A stretch of DNA of 31,232 nucleotides from CALDTK01 sp041744755 (GTDB taxonomy: Bacteria > Bacteroidota > Bacteroidia > Chitinophagales > Saprospiraceae). Position 1 is the stretch's first letter. The number at the start of each line of letters is the position of its first letter. Position numbers and translations under genes: made by a program. The notes under the pieces were generated by a model. It was given only the letters and a program-made list of their open reading frames with translations. It did no database searches and was not told the origin of the DNA. The stretch is taken from assembly GCA_041744755.1 (NCBI GenBank), contig JBGTKC010000196.1, positions 1 through 31,232 on the forward strand, written 5' to 3'. Positions 1 through 10,400 of the stretch are shown here, one piece after another.

Positions 1-618
1 GTGGCTGCGGGCTGGCCGGGCGTCCGCCTGGTCCGGTGCCAGGCCCTACGCGCGGCGCAGATGAACACCGGCGCGAGGCTGGCCACAGGCGAGGTCCTTT
101 ACTTCGTGCACGCCGACACGCGCCCACCGCTCTCGTGTTTCGCAGACATTGCCCGGGCCGTGTACGCGGGCAGTCCGCTGGGGGGCTACCCCTTCTGCTT
201 CGACAGCGCTTCGCAGGTCTTGCGTTTCAACAGTTGGATGACCAACTTCAACGTGATCTTCACGCGCGGCGGCGACCAGAGCATATACGTGACGCGAGGG
301 CTCTTCGAGGCGGTGGGAGGTTTTCGCGAAAGCATGTCGGTGATGGAGGAGTACAGCCTTCTGCGCGACCTCGACCGCGGCGGGGTCGACTACCATCTCC
401 TGGGCGGGGGCCGGACCCTGGTTTCGGCGCGCAAGTACGAAGGCCGCTCTTGGGCGCGCGTGCAGGTGGCCAACATTTGCGCGATGGCGATGTGGCGTCT
501 CGACCGCCCGGCGGACGACATCCGCCGGACGTACGCGAAAGTGCTTTGCTGGCCAGGGGGTGGCCCGGGCGCGAAGACCGACACGATCGGGCGGACCTAC
601 GGCCACGACGAGGTATGA
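1..618 (+). CDS. TIGR04283-type family 2 glycosyltransferase, 5' end cut off by the window
   Basis: This is the C-terminal 205 residues of a GT-A fold sugar transferase. The frame is open at base 1, so the GTG there is probably an internal codon. The segment RAAQMNTGARLATGEVLYF followed by HADT (about residues 37-40) is typical of the TIGR04283 family, named for its link to arsenosugar synthesis but found in many contexts. HAD occupies the metal-binding DxD position. A GGDQ segment (about 90-93) and MEEYSL (about 115-120) match the acceptor-side GDQ and ED motifs of the family. About 50-60 N-terminal residues, with the nucleotide-binding start of the fold, are missing. The stop overlaps the next start in ATGA, so the two genes are probably translationally coupled. 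The real substrate cannot be told from sequence. Confidence 0.85.
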   Translation: MAAGWPGVRLVRCQALRAAQMNTGARLATGEVLYFVHADTRPPLSCFADIARAVYAGSPLGGYPFCFDSASQVLRFNSWMTNFNVIFTRGGDQSIYVTRGLFEAVGGFRESMSVMEEYSLLRDLDRGGVDYHLLGGGRTLVSARKYEGRSWARVQVANICAMAMWRLDRPADDIRRTYAKVLCWPGGGPGAKTDTIGRTYGHDEV

Positions 619-1250
619 ACGACGCGACGCTACTGGCCGCGCTCGACGCCCAAGGTTACGCCTTCGTCGAGCGCTGGCACACCCGGGCGGTCCTCGGTTT
701 CGTGAGACGAGAGTTCGCGCACCCGGTCTGGCCGCTGAAGGTCGCGTTCGTGCTCCTGGGCTCGCTCCTGTTGGCTTGCGTGATCCTCGGGGCCCGCGAC
801 CTGTCCAATGGCGCGCACTGGCTGTGGGACATACTCGCGCCCTTTGGTCTGGGACTCCTGGCCATCGCGGCCCTCGTGGTACCCCACGAGCTTTTGCACG
901 GGTGCGCTTTCCGGATGCTCGGCGCTCCTCGCGTCGTGTACGGCGCTCACTGGAGGTCGCTGGTGTTCCACGCTGCGGCACCGGGCTTCCCACTGGGGCG
1001 CGGCCAGATGAACGTCGTGGCACTCGCCCCATTCGCCGTCATCACGTCGCTGGTACTGGGCCTTGGAGTCCTCTTGGGCGGGGCCTACCTCTGGGCTGCG
1101 CTCGCGGCGCTTCTCGTCCATACGCAAGGGTGCCTGGGGGACTTCGCGATGGTCAATTTCTTCGCCCGCGGCTCGTTAAGCGGCGAGTGGATCACCTACG
1201 ACGAGTCAGGCGGCGAAAGCTTTGTCTTCCTCGTTCGACCCTCGGTTTGA
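615..1250 (+). CDS. DUF3267-like membrane protein with HExxH zinc-protease motif
   Basis: This is a 211-residue integral membrane protein with about four hydrophobic segments: roughly 38-55, 70-88, 130-155 and 158-172. HELLHG sits at residues 91-96 at the end of the second segment, so H91, E92 and H95 form a gluzincin-type HExxH at the membrane face. This layout is that of DUF3267-type putative zincins, and protease activity has not been shown for most of them. The ATG at 615 is chosen because it overlaps the upstream stop in ATGA; the same frame is open further upstream but runs through the glycosyltransferase. A third metal ligand is not certain; D144/D151 in the GCLGDFAMVNFF stretch could serve. 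Co-translation with the glycosyltransferase suggests an envelope role, which is inference. Confidence 0.75.
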   Translation: MNDATLLAALDAQGYAFVERWHTRAVLGFVRREFAHPVWPLKVAFVLLGSLLLACVILGARDLSNGAHWLWDILAPFGLGLLAIAALVVPHELLHGCAFRMLGAPRVVYGAHWRSLVFHAAAPGFPLGRGQMNVVALAPFAVITSLVLGLGVLLGGAYLWAALAALLVHTQGCLGDFAMVNFFARGSLSGEWITYDESGGESFVFLVRPSV

Positions 1251-1299
1251 ATCTTTGCCGCTCCCGCGGAGTAAAAGTTGTGCGGACGCAACTCGCCCC

Positions 1300-4047
1300 A
1301 TGAGTCTACCACGAACACGTTTCCTGCTGCTCTTCGCGACTCTAGGACTGGGCGTGGGGGCGACTGTGTACTGGAGTTTCTTGCACCGGCAATGGACCGC
1401 GGACACCGACGAGCAAGATCAGCCCGTCTGGTTGCTGAGGGCCTTCGAGACTTCTGCGGATGCGTACCTGGCGGGACTCGACCGCGAGCAGTTGCTGAAG
1501 GAATTTATCATCTCTCCGGAGTCGGGCTACGGCGGGATCGTCCTCTCGGAGGAGCGCGTGGGTGCGGAACGAACCGGCGCGGTCCCGCCGCTGCGGGTAT
1601 TGCGGGCGAGTGCGCTGGACGGCGCCAGTGGAGGGGCGTATACGCGGCCCCGACCACAGAGCGCTTACCTCACGAGTGCACTGGCTAGCGGCGACGTCGA
1701 TGCGATCGCCCTCGAGGCTAGCGTCCACGTGTCACGACTCCTAGAATTTGGCGCGCCCATCGTTTTCGATAGTCCCCTGACCTGGTCTACCGACCTCGAT
1801 GGAGATTTGCTCAACCTCGACGACGCCCGGCTGCGGCGCCTCATCCGCTGGATAGACCCCCGTAAAAAGTCCCGCAGACCCCTCGCGCGGGCCGCCAACG
1901 TCGAGGGGACGCTCGCGGGCTCCTTCGCGCGCACCATGGCCGCAGCTGGCGTTTTCGTGGCCCGGCTCGATACGGGCGTCGCGCTGGGATCGGTGCAGCT
2001 CCTGGATCAATTGCCCCGCGAGTTGTCGGACTCGGTCTTCCAAATCGCGCGCACGCTGGGGAGTTGGACTTACGCCGAAGCGTTGATCTCCGATGCACCC
2101 GAGAGTCTGCTGGACTCCCTGCGGGCCGTGTCCGAACTTACCGACCGTGCTCTCAGGCGCAAGCTCCGTCGGATGGTGGTCTTTCGCATGGCGACGGCAC
2201 TGATGGGCTCGCAGCACCTCGCTGATGCAGGCCTAGTCCGGGGGCTTCAGAACAATTTGACTTCCCTTGCGGAGGCAAGGGGCCAGGTGGAGCTTTCGCC
2301 AAAACTGTCGACGGATCTTCCGATGGAGACTAGCGTCGACAGCGCAAGATTCCGCGCGCTCGTGCGACGTAGCTCCGTGTTCGCCGTCAATCCCGGTCGC
2401 GAGCGTTTGCCGTGGCCTACGGCTCGGGACACGATCGTGCTCATCAGCCTCGCAAGTCTCGACACGGCCACGGTAGCGAAGGTGGTCGGGCTCTACAACC
2501 CCCATCGCTTCGTAGGCGCCCGCGCAGTACTCTCCGGCGAGAGCTGGGTGCGGGGCGCGACGCGGATTATGCTGCTCGCGGGCCCGACCGCTCCTTCCGA
2601 TACCGTTCGTTCGATTTCCGCCAGACTCGCCGATTGGGAAGGGCGCGTGATCTCGGTGGCCGTAGGGCACCCCGACGGACTCGTCTACCTCCCGGCGGAC
2701 CGGCCCTTATACGCGATGCCCGTTGCCGACGACACCGACTGGCGCAACCTCCTATCCGCTCCGTTCGGCGGTGTGACTGCGTCTGGACGCATGATTAAAA
2801 CCGTAATCGGAGTCGCTGAGGTCGGGTCGACCGAATCCCTCGCCCAGACCCGTTTCGGTCCCCTCGACCCACTCACCGCTGGGATCGACGTCGTGGCCCT
2901 GACCGACATCGATGCCATCGTCCGCTCCGCGATCCAGGCCGATGCAACGCCTGGGGCCCAAGTCAGCGTGATCTACCGAGGACAGCTGGTCTACGATCAG
3001 GGATTTGGAGTCCTCGCGCCCGGAGAGCGTGACATCGTGCCCGACGACCTCTACGACCTAGCCTCCCTAACCAAGGTTACCGCCACCACTTTGGCTGCTA
3101 TGAAGCTGTACGAGGAAGGATTAATCAAGCTCGACGACCCAGTGCGTAAGTACGTTAAGGGAATGTCGCCGGCGGCTGGGGCTTTGCGTGTGAAGGATTT
3201 GCTGCGTCACGAGACGGGTCTGCGCAGGGACATCCCTATTCAGACCGAGATCCACCGCAATAGCCGGCTTTTTTACGGTACCGACTGCGTCTCTAAGTAT
3301 TGTTCGAGGGCGACAGAGCGCTTCAGCGTCCCCGTAGCCGAGAAAGTGTACTTCAGCAAGACCGACCAAGCCCACATCTACGCCGCGGCGAAGAAATCCA
3401 TCCCGAACCAGCGGAAGCGCTACGGCGACCTCAACTTCTTCCTACTACAGCAGGTGATCGAGCACGCAGCCGGTGTAGGACTCGATAAGTATGTGGATTC
3501 GGTATTCTACCGGCCCATGGGACTGGAGATGGGCTACCGTCCGCTCACGTCCCACGGACAGCAGATCGCGCCGCGAATCGCGCCTACGGAGTACGACGTG
3601 CACTGGCGCCGTCAGCGGCTCCGTGGGTACGTCCACGACGAGGCCGCGGCGCTTCAGGGTGGGGTAGCGGGACACGCCGGGAATTTTGGGAGCGCCCGTG
3701 AGGTGGCGATCTTGTTTGATATCCTCGCCCGCGGGGGCGTTTACGGCGAGCGTCGCTACTTCGAGCCGGAGACGATCGCCACGTTCGTCGACAGCGCACC
3801 GGGCGAGACGCGCGCTTTAGGTTTTGCGAAAGCACCCAGGCCCGACAAAGCGAAGGGGGGGGTACTGCCAGTATTCGGGCACACCGGGTTCACGGGGACG
3901 AGCGTGTGGACGGACCCCGAGCGCCAGCTCACGATCGCCTTCACGAGCAACCGCATCTACCGCGGGCGCGGCAATTGGACCTTGCAGAAGACCAAAGTAC
4001 GGGAGCAGGTACAGCGGGTCGTCTACCAGGCGCTGCCTAATGACTAG
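1300..4047 (+). CDS. Exported fusion: degenerate GH3-like region plus class C beta-lactamase-type serine hydrolase
   Basis: This is a 915-residue protein. The ATG at 1300 is chosen because it begins directly with a signal or anchor segment (RTRFLLLFATLGLGVGATV). Residues about 40-480 follow the pattern of glycoside hydrolase family 3 N- and C-domains (LDREQLLKEF, GYGGIVLSEE, FGAPIVFDSPL), but the usual KHFPGHG-type active-site region is replaced by VARLDTGVALGSV, so this half is probably catalytically dead. Residues about 540-910 are a penicillin-recognising serine hydrolase: S589-L-T-K592 (SxxK), Y708-G-D in place of YxN, and H861-T-G863 in place of KTG. GH3/beta-lactamase fusions are known in Bacteroidota and are thought to act on peptidoglycan in the periplasm. 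The substrate (muropeptide, D-amino-acid peptide or ester) is unknown. It lies 49 nt after the DUF3267 gene. Confidence 0.8.
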   Translation: MSLPRTRFLLLFATLGLGVGATVYWSFLHRQWTADTDEQDQPVWLLRAFETSADAYLAGLDREQLLKEFIISPESGYGGIVLSEERVGAERTGAVPPLRVLRASALDGASGGAYTRPRPQSAYLTSALASGDVDAIALEASVHVSRLLEFGAPIVFDSPLTWSTDLDGDLLNLDDARLRRLIRWIDPRKKSRRPLARAANVEGTLAGSFARTMAAAGVFVARLDTGVALGSVQLLDQLPRELSDSVFQIARTLGSWTYAEALISDAPESLLDSLRAVSELTDRALRRKLRRMVVFRMATALMGSQHLADAGLVRGLQNNLTSLAEARGQVELSPKLSTDLPMETSVDSARFRALVRRSSVFAVNPGRERLPWPTARDTIVLISLASLDTATVAKVVGLYNPHRFVGARAVLSGESWVRGATRIMLLAGPTAPSDTVRSISARLADWEGRVISVAVGHPDGLVYLPADRPLYAMPVADDTDWRNLLSAPFGGVTASGRMIKTVIGVAEVGSTESLAQTRFGPLDPLTAGIDVVALTDIDAIVRSAIQADATPGAQVSVIYRGQLVYDQGFGVLAPGERDIVPDDLYDLASLTKVTATTLAAMKLYEEGLIKLDDPVRKYVKGMSPAAGALRVKDLLRHETGLRRDIPIQTEIHRNSRLFYGTDCVSKYCSRATERFSVPVAEKVYFSKTDQAHIYAAAKKSIPNQRKRYGDLNFFLLQQVIEHAAGVGLDKYVDSVFYRPMGLEMGYRPLTSHGQQIAPRIAPTEYDVHWRRQRLRGYVHDEAAALQGGVAGHAGNFGSAREVAILFDILARGGVYGERRYFEPETIATFVDSAPGETRALGFAKAPRPDKAKGGVLPVFGHTGFTGTSVWTDPERQLTIAFTSNRIYRGRGNWTLQKTKVREQVQRVVYQALPND

Positions 4048-4078
4048 CCGTCGTAACTAGGGTACAGTTGTTAACGAC

Positions 4079-4115
4079 AACGGGCGCGACCCTTCTAAAA
4101 GAGGGCGCGCCCGTT
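4079..4115. terminator. Strong GC-rich hairpin between two convergent transcripts
   Basis: AACGGGCGCG (4079-4088) pairs perfectly with CGCGCCCGTT (4106-4115). An inner CCCT/AGGG pair leaves a short A-rich loop. The hairpin lies between the stop of the serine hydrolase gene and the 3' end of tmRNA, which converge here. No long T tract follows on either strand, so it may act as a bidirectional terminator or as a 3' stabilising structure. Confidence 0.6.
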
Positions 4116-4126
4116 GGCTACGAGGG

Positions 4127-4499
4127 TGGAGACGGCGGGAGTCGAACCCGCGTCCAGATGGAGCATCAAAGAGCCTTCTACATGCTTAGCCTTCCGTTAG
4201 GTTTTCGAGCGCGGGCGAGGTCGGTAGGCGAACCCATACCCGTGCCTTAGATCCTTTGTTTCGGCAGTCGCGCAGATCAGTTGCGACTACCTAACCCGAA
4301 GAGAGATGAAGGGCCTTGCAGTGTGTATCGGGTGTCAACCACACGGCCCTATGACGTGCGTAGTCGTGGACTAGGCAGCCATGGCGAACGAAGTGTTGCC
4401 GTATAAAAAGGTTTCGCAGCTAGTTTTTGCGGAGATAAGCTACATACTCCGACATGCTTACTAATCAATTGACTCCCCTGTCGATTCCGTTACGTCCCC
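4127..4499 (-). ncRNA. ssrA: placeholder
   Basis: placeholder. Confidence 0.
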
Positions 4500-7400
4500 A
4501 GAAATAATGAACTCGCACCCCGGCCGCGATCGACCGCTGTGCAGGAAGTTAACCCGCGCCTCCATCGCTTAGTTCCCCAACCCGAAGACAAATCCGGGGT
4601 TTCTTCGCCGAGTATGGCAGCAGAAAATTTCGGTAGGCCCGTACGGATCGGGATCATCCGCGAGGGTAAGGTGCCGCCGGACAGTCGCGTGGCGCTCGCC
4701 CCGGCGCAGGCCGCGCGCCTCGCTGCCGCTGCCGAGTTCGAAGTCGTCATCCAGCCCTCGCCAAATCGGTGTTTCCCGGACGCGGCGTACGCGGCCGCCG
4801 GTCTGCGGTTGCAGGAAGACCTACGCGACCGCGATGTGCTGATCGGCGTGAAGGAGGTCCCCATCGGCGAGCTGATCGCAGGCAAGACCTATTTTTTCTT
4901 TAGTCATACCCACAAGCAGCAGGCCTCCAACCGCAGCCTGCTCCAGGCCGTGATCGAACGAAATATTCGACTCGTCGACTACGAGTTGCTCACCGACGGG
5001 GCGGGGGCTCGCTACATCGCTTTCGGCCGTTTCGCCGGGATGGTCGGCGCGCACCACGCCTTGCGGGCCTGGGGGCTACGGTCGGGCGCATACGAGTTGT
5101 CCCAGATGGTGGATTTTGCCAACTACGAGGCCGCGAAGGCGGCTTACGCCAAAACAGGTTTCGGGTCTGTCCGAATCGTGGTGACCGGGACTGGGCGCGT
5201 GGGCCAGGGGGCGGCGGAAGTCTTGCGAGATGCTGGCCTCAGGGAACTCTCGAACGAGGACTTCTTGGCGACAGCCCAACTAGCCGCCACCGCGGAGACG
5301 GACGCCGTTTTCACGCAAGTGGGTGTCGAAAACTACGTGAACGTGCGGGGGAGTCGCCGTGTGCCGGTGGATAAGGCGGACTTCTACGCGCATCCCGAGC
5401 GGTACGAGAGCAATTTCCTCCGCTTCACGCGCGTGGCCGACGTCATGGTGCACGGGATCTTCTGGGACAGCCGCGCCCCGGCAATGTTTACGACCGAAGA
5501 GATGGACCGTGATGGCTTCAGGTTGCGCGTGATCTCAGACGTGACCTGCGACATCGCCCCGGTGACGAGTCTGCCCGCCACCTTACGGGCCTCTACGATC
5601 GCGGAGCCGTACTTCGGCTTTGACCCGGGCTCCGGTGAGGAGACACGGGCGTTTGCCTCGACGGGAGTCACGATGAGCACGATTGACAATCTCCCGAACG
5701 AGATGCCGCGGGACGCCTCGGAGGCTTTCGGCGAAATGTTCTTAGAGCACATCGCGCAAGAGCTCCTCAAACCGCGTTCACCAGTACTAGACCGCGCGAC
5801 CATCGCCGCGGACGGGAGTCTCACCGAGCCCTACCGCTACCTCGAACCGTTCATACGGGTTCTTGCGTAACTAGGGGCTAAGTTCATCGCGAATCGTACC
5901 ACTATGTCTACTGCCCTCGTCGCGGAAAATGACCCGGCTGCTGCCTCGCCTTACTTTATCCTCGCCGAGGACACCCGCGAGGGGCCCGACGCTGCGGGGC
6001 GAATGCTCTTGTCCGGCTACGACACGATCTGGTCGCTCGAGCCGCTATTTACCTCGGGCGTGGTCGATCCCGATGACGTGTCCTGGCTTAAGGACGTGGA
6101 GCATGGACTGGCGGCCTTCGCGGAGGACGCCCTGGGCAGCGACGACGTCGACCATCTCCTTAGCCAGCCGAGTATCGAGGCCGCCACCGTCGAGCGCCTG
6201 GTGCGTCACTTTTTCCCGCCCTTCAACCCAGCCGTCAAGCTCGGGGGGCTATCCAGGCCCCTCGACCCGACGCAGCTCTTGGCGACGGCCGGCTGGGCCG
6301 AACTGCAGGCTCAAGGTGAGCTGGTCATCACTTTCGACCGGTCGACTCTGCCTACGACGGTCGTTGCCGGAATGCTTATCCTTAACCAGTGCTACGGACA
6401 GGGTCTCGAGATCATCCACCGTCGCGTGGTGGAATTTAAGGATAGCCGCACGGGGCTAAAGACCTTCTTCAGCCTTCAGCCAAGCTTCGACTACGTCCAG
6501 GTAGAGGTGGTGGGCGAGAAGCCTAAGTTGACAGACGTGGAGATCAGACGACTCCTCGGACAACCCGACGCCTCGCAGGTCTGGCTTAAGGTGCTACCGC
6601 CGAGCAGCTTTAGATTCAAAGGCATCCAGGTCGTCCAGGCCACGAACACGACGATCGAAAATTCCCTGGTCAAGCTCCAGCTCCTGCTGATGAAACGGGA
6701 GTCGGTCCTCAACGAGCGCAGGATCGAGCAAATGGAGGAGATCATGCGCGACTATCTCAGTGTGCCGGACCTCAGGCTCGGGATCCTGGCACTGGACTAT
6801 CCCCGGCGGCGGACGGTGCGCCACTCGCAATTGATCCGGCAGGATATCCTCGCGGACCTCGTGCCGGACATGCTCGCGCCTGAGCTGGGAAACACCATCT
6901 ACTACGAGGCCTGCATCGAGGGCAAGACCATGATCTACGATGACCTGCGCGACTGCCGGGAGGATAATGGCCCGCTGGACGAGATGATCATCGAGCAAGG
7001 GTACAAGAGCCTAGTGCTCGTGCCACTCCTGGGTCGCAACCGCAGCGTCATCGGTATGGTCGAACTGGCGAGCGCGAAGCCATACGCTTTTCATAACCTC
7101 GTACTCTACCGCGTAGACGCCCTGGTCCCCCTCTTCCGGCAAGCCATGCGCCGGAGTCGCGACGAGATGGAGGTCAAGGTGCAGACCGTGATGCGGCAGA
7201 CGTTTACCGCGCTCGATCCGAGCGTGGAGTGGCGCTTCATCGATGCCGCCGCCGAGATTATCGAACGGGAGCAAAACGACCCGGAGGACAGTAGCCCCGC
7301 CCTGCCGGACATCAGGTTCGAGGACGTGTGGGCGCTCTACGCCCAAGCCGACATCGTCGGCAGTTCGAAATTGCGCAACACGGCCATCCGCGAGGACCTC

Positions 7401-10400
7401 ATCATCGACCTATCGGTAGCCGAGCAGTTGCTATCCGAAGAGAAGGTCCGAAAAATCTATCCGCTTGCCGGTAAGCTCGTCTACGACATCGGGGAGCTCA
7501 TGCTCGTGCTGGATGAGGCCATGAGCCCCGGTGATGAGCAGCAGGTGCAAGAGTTCCTGATCGTGGCCTTCAAACCGATGTTCGATCAACTCCGCGGACT
7601 CCCGGAGCTCTCGGGGGTGGTGGCGAAGTACCTCACGACCTTGGCTGCGGCACGTCCGAACGGTCGCACGAAGCGGGAGAGCTACGAGCACAGCGTTCGC
7701 GCCGTGACGGGGCTCGTGACCCGCGTCATCTCGAAGGCGCAGGAGAACGCACAGCTTATCGTCCCCCACTATTTCAGTAAATACCGCACAGACGGGGTCG
7801 AATACAACATATACGCAGGGCAAAGCCTCCTCCAGGAGGGGACCTTCACGGAGGTCCACCTACAAAACCTGCGGCTGTGGCAGCTACAGACCATGATCGA
7901 CGTGACGAAGGCAGTGGCGCGCCTTGAGACGCGTCTCCCGATACCGATGCTCACGGCGCAGCTCATCTTCGCCTTCGGCTCACAGATTACGATCCAGTTC
8001 CGCATGGACGAGAAGCGCTTCGACGTGGAGGGGGCGTATAACGTGCGCTACGAAATTATCAAAAAGCGTATCGATAAGGCACTCGTACGCGGGACTGAGG
8101 AGCGATTGACCCTCCCGAATCACATCGCCATCGTCTACTCGCACCACTCGGATGAGAAAAACTACCGTGAACTGCTCAACTACCTACACGGCACTGGGCA
8201 GCTCGCCGGCGAGGTTGAGCAGGTAGAGTTAGAACCGATGCAAGGTGTAGACGGATTGAGTGCCCTGCGAGTGAAAGTGGTGTGAAGGTTTAAACGCGCG
8301 CGGTGTGCCTGCTAGTCGGGCAGCCTACGGCCCAGATGGTGTTTGGCTCTACTTCAAAACGCTTTGGTGGACTGCTATTGGTGCGGTCCGGGGCATTTAA
8401 CTTATCCTGCCGACCACGTGTCCGCTCTTCGAGCCTGTCTCAATGGAAAATTGAAAGTGGCGGTCACTATCGAAGGAAGCTCTCCCGACGAAGGTGTCGA
8501 CGATCACTAAAGGCTAGAAAAATCAGCAACTTATCTATGAAGCGACTATCGAGCGAAGCGCCCATATGAGAACAGCGTCCCGTGGTCTACTTTCTCAGGC
8601 TGTCTATAGGAGGCACGAACACGCCTGCGGGTACGATCTGCGATTCGCTGAGGGGCCCTGAAAAGTAGAACGAAAGCACGAAGGCAATTACGCTCAGTAC
8701 CATGCCTACCAGGAAGATCCCGTAGCAGATCCGGAGGCGGTTGAACTTCTGGCCGAGGGCCACCCCGAGCCAGTACATGTCATTCATCACCGAGTTATCG
8801 AGGATTTCTTGATTGGACAGCACCTCCTTCATGGCCTCTTTGTAGTCGGCCATCTTCATCTTGTAATAATTACCGAAGAAAAAGAGATTCGTCTTGCCGC
8901 TGTCCAGTGACGCTAGCGGTGTCACGCCGCTCGTCTTGATGGGCCGCGTCGCCAGGGTAGCGTACACTATCGTCAGGACGCAGGTGATCAGCAGTACACC
9001 TGCTGGGATCACGAGGTAGGTGAACTGCGGGATGTAAGCCGCCAGCAGGGGCATGCCCAACGAGATAATCATGGCACTAATAGACAGCATGATATTGGCC
9101 TTGCCATCCGCGATCGACGTGAGGTCGATGTTGTTGCGTAAGGTGGTCTTCAGCATCATCTGAGCCGATTTCTCAGACTGGATCGCGGTCTTGTCCGATC
9201 CGCTTGCCTTCTTCGCCTTCTTGCGGATCTTCTTCTGGATCTTTTTGAGCTTCTCGTGGAGGCGATCGAGATTGACCTGCTTCTGCTCGCCGTAAAGTTT
9301 ATTGGCGGCTGGAGTAAGGTACTGGTGGCCGGCCACGAAGGCAATGTTCTCCTCGTACCACTCGACGTCGTCGCTGAGGTCACGCTTAGAGTCGGGTCGC
9401 ATCTGCCACTCACGTCGTAGGTTCTCCAGACGCTCGAGGTATTCAGGGCGCCCGAGATTGCTTAAATCCGCGTCGCGCATGGCGCGCTCCAAGGGCGTGG
9501 CGGGCGTATACGCGACCTGGGTCGCGAGGATGAGTGACGCGATCCGTTCGATGCGGTGCTCCGGCACCATATTCTCCCGCAAGAAAGCGCGGGCGTCATC
9601 AGCGCCCTGTTCCTCGTGGCCCTTACCGGGGCACTCGAGCATGCCGGCATCGTGCCACCAGGCTGCAATGTGGAGGTCCTCCACCTCCTCCTCCGTGAAC
9701 CCCGTCACATTGCCAATGAGTTCGGCCGCCTTTACCACCTGCTTGGTGTGCTCCAGGTTGTGGTAGTAAAGTGAAGTACAGTCCGCAGCCGCAAATTTTC
9801 GCTGCACCTCGGCGGAGGACAGGTCAACAAGCTTGGTTTGCGGTTCGTCGATGAGGATTGTCTCCGGCATATTAAGGAGTGGAACGCCAGATGCGGCGTC
9901 GCTGTTTGTGGAGTGAGAACGGCAGACAAGTTAGGCCTTTCTCGCCAAGCGAAGCAACCAAGCATATTCCATCGCGGTCTCCTGGTGCCGCGCGAAGCGG
10001 CCGCTCGCGCCGCCGTGTCCGGTAGACATGTTGGTGTGCAGCAGGAGCGGCGCATCGTCGGTCTTAAGCTCCCGCAAACGCGCCACCCACTTGGCGGGCT
10101 CCCAGTACTGCACCTGACTGTCGTGTAGCCCGGTGGTGACGAGCATCGGGGGGTACGCGTGCGCCGCTACCTGGTCGTACGGACTGTAGCTCAGCATGTA
10201 GCGGTAGGCCTCCTCCTCGTTCGGGTCCCCCCACTCATCGTACTCACCCGTGGTGAGCGGGATGGTCTCGTCGAGCATCGTGGTGATGACGTCCACGAAG
10301 GGAACCGCGGCGATGACCCCGGCCCACATGCCGGGTTCCATGTTGACCACGGCGCCCATCAGGAGTCCACCCGCGGAGCCGCCCATCGCATAAAGTTGGT